From contig CAIMVB010000476.1 in the NCBI GenBank assembly GCA_903844785.1, forward strand, positions 1 to 28,177: DNA of 28,177 nucleotides, given 5' to 3'. The translations under genes were made by a program, and so were the position numbers. The notes below the pieces were generated by a model that worked only from the letters and a program-made list of their open reading frames with translations, made no database searches and was not told the DNA's origin. Of the stretch, positions 24,664-28,177 are shown piece by piece (position 1 is the stretch's first letter; each line of letters begins with the position of its first letter). Source of the DNA: an uncultured Rhodospirillales bacterium (GTDB lineage Bacteria; Pseudomonadota; Alphaproteobacteria; Acetobacterales; Acetobacteraceae).

Positions 24664-25167
24664 ATGGCTGAGGGTTTTCTTCGGATTCGGGGTTTTGGCC
24701 CCCTGCTGCTCTTGGCCGGCTTGGCCCTGGGGGGCTGCGAAAAACTGGCCCCGCCGCCTGTACCGCGTGGCAATAAGATTGAGGCTGATAAGCTCGCCCA
24801 AATCACCAAGGGCGTGCAGACCCGCTCCGATGTAGCGGCGCTGCTTGGCCCGCCCACGGCGCGCGGCACCTTCGATGAAGAAAACTGGTATTATATCAGC
24901 GGCAATACCCAACTGTTGCCGGGGCGCTATCTGGAATTGCGCGACCGGGTGGTGGTGGCGATCAGCTTTGATCGGCGCGGGGTGGTTCAGGATATTCGCG
25001 AATTGAAGCCCGATGAAGGGCGTGATGTTGGCATGGTTTCACGGGAAACACCGGTGCCTGGGACGGAACGGAACCTGATGCAGGCGCTGTTTGGCAATAT
25101 CGGGCGCCCCACCCTTTCCGATAGTGCTTCCAGCACGATGAATAACCCGGCACGCATGGGCCGCTAG
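24664..25167 (+). CDS. bamE: Outer-membrane protein assembly lipoprotein, BamE/SmpA/OmlA family
   Basis: A 167-residue lipoprotein. The signal ends in the lipobox LGGC with the acylated Cys25. The SmpA/OmlA domain follows: KLAQITKGVQTRSDVAALLG, FDEENWYYISG and VVVAISFDRRGVVQDI. BamE stabilises the BAM complex that inserts beta-barrel proteins in the outer membrane. The tail after residue 118 includes RETPVPGTERNLMQALFG, typical of alphaproteobacterial members, which are longer than the 113-residue E. coli protein. GGGAAGTAGGGC precedes the ATG. It converges on the zinc peptidase gene, with 17 bases between stops. Confidence 0.93.
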   Translation: MAEGFLRIRGFGPLLLLAGLALGGCEKLAPPPVPRGNKIEADKLAQITKGVQTRSDVAALLGPPTARGTFDEENWYYISGNTQLLPGRYLELRDRVVVAISFDRRGVVQDIRELKPDEGRDVGMVSRETPVPGTERNLMQALFGNIGRPTLSDSASSTMNNPARMGR

Positions 25168-25184
25168 AAAATAGCCCAAGCGCC

Positions 25185-26060
25185 CTATAACGGCCCAGGC
25201 TGGAAAGTATCGCAAACGGACAGCTGGCCGGATTCGAGCCCCCGCCGGAACCAACGCAGCCTTTGTTCAGAACTGCCATGGGTGAAGGTCTCGGGCTGGA
25301 CATAGCCTTGAGACTTCCGCTGTAAGGTGTCGTCCCCAACAGCCGCCGCGGCGCGGAAGCCTTCCTCGATATCGCCAGCTTCCAGAATGCGCCGCGCATC
25401 ATGGGCGCGCTTGGCCCAAAGGCCAGCCAGGCAATCGGCCTGCAATTCCACGCGCACCTGCAATTCATTGGCGGTGCGTTGATCAGTGCGGCGCTTTAGC
25501 CCCTCCACCCTTTCAAGCACACCCAATTCATTCTGTACGTGATGCCCGACCTCATGCGCCACGATATAGGCAGCGGCAAAATCCCCAGGCGCGCCGAGTT
25601 GGCGCAGCAATCGGCCCATAAAATCAAGGTCAATATAAACGCGCTTATCGGCCGGGCAGTAAAAGGGCCCTACCTGCGCCTGCGCAGCGCCACAGCCCGA
25701 ACGCGTCGCCCCGCTGTAGAGGACCAGCACCGGTTCTTCATAGCGACGGCCGAGCGCCTGAAAGGCCTGATTCCACACTTGTTCGGTTTCCGCCAAGACG
25801 CGGGAAATGAAACGCCGCGCCTCATCTTCCGGCAGCGCGGCCTGGCTTGGTGCCTCCTGCCGCTGCTGGGCGGCGCCCGGCACCGGGGCTGATCCGCCGC
25901 CAAGCCCCGATAAATCCACCCCAAGAAACATGGATAGCAGCAACAACAAGACTCCGCCCAGACCGCCGCCCACGGCGACACGGCCCATGCCGCCGCCCCC
26001 GCCTGCCCTTTGTCCGCGCCGATCTTCAATATTCTTGCTGCCAGGGCCATCCAGCTGCAC
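25185..26060 (-). CDS. YpfJ-family neutral zinc metallopeptidase
   Basis: A 291-residue protein of the YpfJ/neutral zinc metallopeptidase family (usual length about 290). A Gly-rich N-terminus precedes one transmembrane segment at about 34-49, then a linker rich in Pro, Gln and Gly. The peptidase domain carries FYCPADKRVYIDLDF near 133-147 and the HExxH zinc site AHEVGHHVQN with His169, Glu170 and His173. The domain should lie on the periplasmic side. Substrates are not established. The start is a GTG at 26060 with AAGGGA eight bases upstream; it follows the racemase-like gene by 12 bases on the same strand. Confidence 0.92.
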   Translation of the reverse strand: MQLDGPGSKNIEDRRGQRAGGGGGMGRVAVGGGLGGVLLLLLSMFLGVDLSGLGGGSAPVPGAAQQRQEAPSQAALPEDEARRFISRVLAETEQVWNQAFQALGRRYEEPVLVLYSGATRSGCGAAQAQVGPFYCPADKRVYIDLDFMGRLLRQLGAPGDFAAAYIVAHEVGHHVQNELGVLERVEGLKRRTDQRTANELQVRVELQADCLAGLWAKRAHDARRILEAGDIEEGFRAAAAVGDDTLQRKSQGYVQPETFTHGSSEQRLRWFRRGLESGQLSVCDTFQPGPL

Positions 26061-26072
26061 AGTTACATTCCC

Positions 26073-26813
26073 TTATCCTTTATCGTTACGTAACAACCCC
26101 GCGAGCGCTGGCGCAAGACCCTGGCTGAGGCGCCCTGCCGGTGGCGCGAAGGAACCGCTTTGGGCGCGCGGGGGGTTCAGCCCCACCAAAGCCTCGGCCA
26201 ATTTCACCCCACAGCGAATGCCATCAAATAGCGGCAGCGCCGCGCGCCCGGCCAGGCGTTGGTCGAACCCCGCCAAAGCCGCCCCGGCCAGCACCACGGA
26301 ATCAGCGCCCTGCGCCGCCAGATCATCAACGGCAAGGCGCAGCTTTTCCGCGACACCTTCGGGATTGGCCAGTGCTTCTGGCGGTGTCGCATCCAACCCA
26401 GCCAGGGCGGCCAAGCGGGCCGAAAGCCCATGCCGCGCGATCAATTCGCGGTAGGGTTCCACATTGCCGAAGGTGATCAGCCCGAAGCGCCCACCCATCA
26501 TGCAGGCCGTGAGCGCCGCCGCTTCGGTCATGCCCAGCACCGGGCAAGGCATCATCTGGCGCGCGGCATCCAGCGCGGTATCGAAGCTGACGGCGAGCAA
26601 CACGGCATCCACGTGGCCCGCATGTTCGGCCAGCACTTCCAATAGCGCATGGCCGGCAATGACATTCTCAACCCGGGTCGCGATCACCGCCGGGCCGAAA
26701 CGCGGCGTGGCGCCGATGATTTCCGTGCCTGGCGCGGCGGCGGCTCGGGCCACCGCAGCGCAGGTTTCGGTAATGGCTTCTGTTGTATTCGCATTGGCAA
26801 CCAAAAGGCGCAT
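26073..26813 (-). CDS. Asp/Glu/hydantoin racemase-fold protein without the usual catalytic cysteines
   Basis: A protein of about 246 residues of the Asp/Glu/hydantoin racemase superfamily (HyuE-like), with LLVANANTTEAITE at the start, PVLGMTEAA near 92-100, FGLITFG near 111-117 and GVKLAEALVG near the end. Active members use two cysteines, one in an ACF-D-like loop and one in a GC(A/T)G loop. Here the first site reads AVSFDTAL, with Ser77, and the second reads VLAGAALAG, with no cysteine. The cysteines present (19, 91, 105, 202) are elsewhere. So a standard two-base racemase mechanism looks impossible. Numbers count from the first of two ATGs; GGAGGG favours the second, at 26813. Likely cotranscribed with the zinc peptidase. 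Confidence 0.82.
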   Translation of the reverse strand: MRLLVANANTTEAITETCAAVARAAAAPGTEIIGATPRFGPAVIATRVENVIAGHALLEVLAEHAGHVDAVLLAVSFDTALDAARQMMPCPVLGMTEAAALTACMMGGRFGLITFGNVEPYRELIARHGLSARLAALAGLDATPPEALANPEGVAEKLRLAVDDLAAQGADSVVLAGAALAGFDQRLAGRAALPLFDGIRCGVKLAEALVGLNPPRAQSGSFAPPAGRLSQGLAPALAGLLRNDKG

Positions 26814-26829
26814 CATTGTCCCTCCGTTC

Positions 26830-26848
26830 TGCTGTCAGCTTATCAGCA
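26830..26848. promoter_or_regulatory. Imperfect palindrome in the racemase-like/M20 divergent region
   Basis: TGCTG at 26830-26834 and CAGCA at 26844-26848 form a 19-base imperfect palindrome, and GCTGTCAGC at 26831-26839 is itself a palindrome. It sits in the 126 bases between the divergent racemase-like and M20 peptidase genes, close to the former's ribosome-binding site. It could be an operator for a shared regulator, but short palindromes arise by chance. Confidence 0.22.
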
Positions 26849-26942
26849 AGCACCTCACCTGCCGAGTTGCCCCCTTGCCCTTCACCGCGCCGCGCCGCAG
26901 GCTTGCATGCCTTAGGACATTTCGCCGGAGAGCAGACCCGCC

Positions 26943-28082
26943 ATGACCCACGCCGCCCTTGCCCTTCCTTTTGATGCTGATGAAATCCTTTCGCGCCTGA
27001 TGCGCTGGGCGGCTTGCGAAAGCCCCACCTTCGATGCCGCCGCGGTCAATCGCATGATGGATTTGGCGTCCCGCGATTTGGCGCTGCTGGGGGCGCATAT
27101 TGATCGGATCCCCGGCCGCATGGGGCTTGGCGATTGTGTGCGCGGCCGCTTTCCGCACCCGGCCGGCGACGGTGCGCCGGGCATTTTGGTGATGGCGCAT
27201 CTGGATACGGTGCACCCCATCGGCACGCTTGAAAAACTGCCGATCCGGCGCGAAGGCAATCGCTGCTATGGGCCGGGCATTCTGGATATGAAGGGCGGGA
27301 CGGTGCTGGCGGTTGAGGCCATGCGCCAGATCATTGCAGCGAAGCTACCCACCCCGCTGCCCGTCACGATTTTGCTGACGAGTGATGAGGAAATTGGCAG
27401 CCCTTCCACGCGCGATCTGATCGAAGCCGAAGCGGCGCGGCATAAATTCATCCTGGTGCCGGAACCCGCGCGCCCTGATGGCGGGGTGGTGACAGGGCGC
27501 TATGCCATTGCGCGCTTCAATCTGAAAACCACGGGTAAGCCTTCCCATGCCGGCGCAAGGCTCGCAGAAGGGCGGAGTTCCATCAAGGAAATGTGCCGGC
27601 AGATTCTGGCCATTGAAGACATGACCACCGAAGATTGCACCTTCTCGGTTGGTGTTCTGCATGGCGGGCAATGGGTGAATTGCGTCACCACCACCACGGA
27701 AGCGGAGGCGCTTTCCATGGCGAAGCGTCAGGAAGATTTGGATGCGGGTGTCGCTAAAATGCTGGCGCTGCGCGCTTCCACCAATGATGTCCAGTTGGAA
27801 GTCACCCGCGGCGTCACACGCCCGGTATGGGAGCCGGATGCGAAGGTGATGGCGCTGTATCGCCACGCGCGGGAGATTGCGCAGGCGATTGGCTTTGACA
27901 TCAACCACCAATCAAGCGGCGGCGGTTCCGATGGTAATTTCACCGGCGCGCTGGGCATTACCACGCTGGATGGCCTGGGCGTGCAAGGCGCGCTGGCGCA
28001 TACGCTGGAAGAGCATGTACTGATTGACAGCCTGGTGCCGCGCGCGAAGCTGATGGCGGGGCTGCTCTCGACGTTGAATTAG
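26943..28082 (+). CDS. M20-family metallopeptidase, carboxypeptidase G2-like
   Basis: A 379-residue cytoplasmic di-zinc hydrolase of the M20/ArgE/DapE/CPG2 family; no signal peptide is present. Metal and catalytic residues are all visible: His86 and Asp88 in MAHLDTVHP, Asp115 in GILDMKGG, Glu149 and Glu150 in TSDEEIGS, Glu174 in VPEPARP, and His353 in LAHTLEEH. The lid domain's KPSHAG is at 199-204. Members cleave glutamate or other amino acids from N-acyl or peptide substrates. Divergence from the racemase-fold gene suggests amino-acid amide metabolism, but the substrate is open. GGAGAG lies before the ATG. Its stop overlaps that of the minus-strand partial gene. Confidence 0.93.
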   Translation: MTHAALALPFDADEILSRLMRWAACESPTFDAAAVNRMMDLASRDLALLGAHIDRIPGRMGLGDCVRGRFPHPAGDGAPGILVMAHLDTVHPIGTLEKLPIRREGNRCYGPGILDMKGGTVLAVEAMRQIIAAKLPTPLPVTILLTSDEEIGSPSTRDLIEAEAARHKFILVPEPARPDGGVVTGRYAIARFNLKTTGKPSHAGARLAEGRSSIKEMCRQILAIEDMTTEDCTFSVGVLHGGQWVNCVTTTTEAEALSMAKRQEDLDAGVAKMLALRASTNDVQLEVTRGVTRPVWEPDAKVMALYRHAREIAQAIGFDINHQSSGGGSDGNFTGALGITTLDGLGVQGALAHTLEEHVLIDSLVPRAKLMAGLLSTLN

Positions 28083-28177
28083 TTTTTCATCAGCTCGACT
28101 AAATTATCATCCGAGGCAGGGCGCCCCCCTGCCTCACATTCATGGATCATCTGAACCAGCCGCGTGATGGTGGGGCA
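28079..28177 (-). CDS. C-terminus of a minus-strand protein, possibly ketopantoate reductase family
   Basis: The last 99 bases hold an open minus-strand frame that enters from the right edge and stops at TAA (28081-28079), leaving 32 residues. The visible text, with TITRLVQMIHECEAGGRP and an ending DNLVELMKN, resembles the C-terminus of ApbA/PanE-type 2-dehydropantoate reductases, where a short helix with an EAG motif closes the protein. That is a weak, short-match guess. The stop overlaps the M20 peptidase stop by two bases. A perfect 9-bp stem (GAGGCAGGG at 28113-28121, CCCTGCCTC at 28127-28135) lies inside the coding part. Confidence 0.5.
   Translation of the reverse strand, partial: CPTITRLVQMIHECEAGGRPASDDNLVELMKN

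Noticed and set aside
26060..26072. ATG-TAA start-stop pair just before the zinc peptidase GTG
   Set aside because: It directly abuts the AAGGGA ribosome-binding site with no spacing, so initiation there is unlikely; the GTG at eight bases fits better.
1..28177. Mobile elements, CRISPR arrays, toxin-antitoxin or defence genes
   Set aside because: No transposase, integrase, regularly spaced repeats or defence-type domains could be seen; the tRNA-Pro has no neighbouring integrase and no repeated 3' end was noticed.

Overview
The window looks like chromosomal DNA of a high-GC alphaproteobacterium, most likely Rhodospirillales/Acetobacteraceae (Roseomonas-like). The clues are the housekeeping block CBP3-type chaperone, DUF177, rpmF, plsX, fabH, ihfA, MerR, the glnE-bcp pair, and several tripartite tricarboxylate transporter (TTT/Bug) substrate-binding proteins. 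The taxon is inferred from gene content and order; no search was run. Genes are tightly packed, with many 4-bp ATGA overlaps. I saw no insertion sequence, phage gene, CRISPR array or clear compositional break.

Left part (1-5278): the N-terminal half of a YhdP/AsmA-like DUF3971 protein runs off the left edge. Divergent from it are glnE (glutamine synthetase adenylyltransferase/deadenylylase) and an overlapping bcp-type peroxiredoxin, which converge on a coiled-coil protein with a C-terminal J-domain-like segment.

Accessory metabolism (5435-20069): a plus-strand run encodes a Bug binding protein, a class III CoA-transferase and an SDR dehydrogenase. It converges on a minus-strand pair encoding a CitE/HpcH-type CoA-ester lyase and a PuuE-like polysaccharide-deacetylase-fold protein. 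Together these could import, CoA-activate and cleave an unidentified organic acid. Next is a three-gene iron-sulfur molybdoenzyme operon that best fits soeABC, the cytoplasm-facing sulfite:quinone oxidoreductase. It converges, through a hairpin holding both stop codons, on a complete tctCBA transporter operon. Divergent from tctC is an orphan DppA/OppA-type binding protein overlapped by a small secreted protein of unknown function.

Housekeeping part (20140-25167): tRNA-Pro(GGG), a MerR regulator, ihfA, fabH, plsX, rpmF, DUF177 and a ubiquinol-cytochrome c chaperone all lie on the minus strand. They link phospholipid and fatty-acid initiation, ribosome and nucleoid genes. A BamE/SmpA lipoprotein diverges from them.

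Right part (25185-28177): a YpfJ-like zinc metallopeptidase lies downstream of an Asp/Glu/hydantoin racemase-fold protein whose two usual catalytic cysteine positions are not cysteine. An M20 carboxypeptidase-G2-like peptidase diverges from it. The last 99 bases hold the C-terminus of a minus-strand gene, perhaps of the ketopantoate reductase family.

No wholly new system is evident. The most original points are the CoA-transferase/lyase/Bug locus, the Soe-TTT neighbourhood, the cysteine-less racemase homologue, and the secreted partner of the orphan binding protein.
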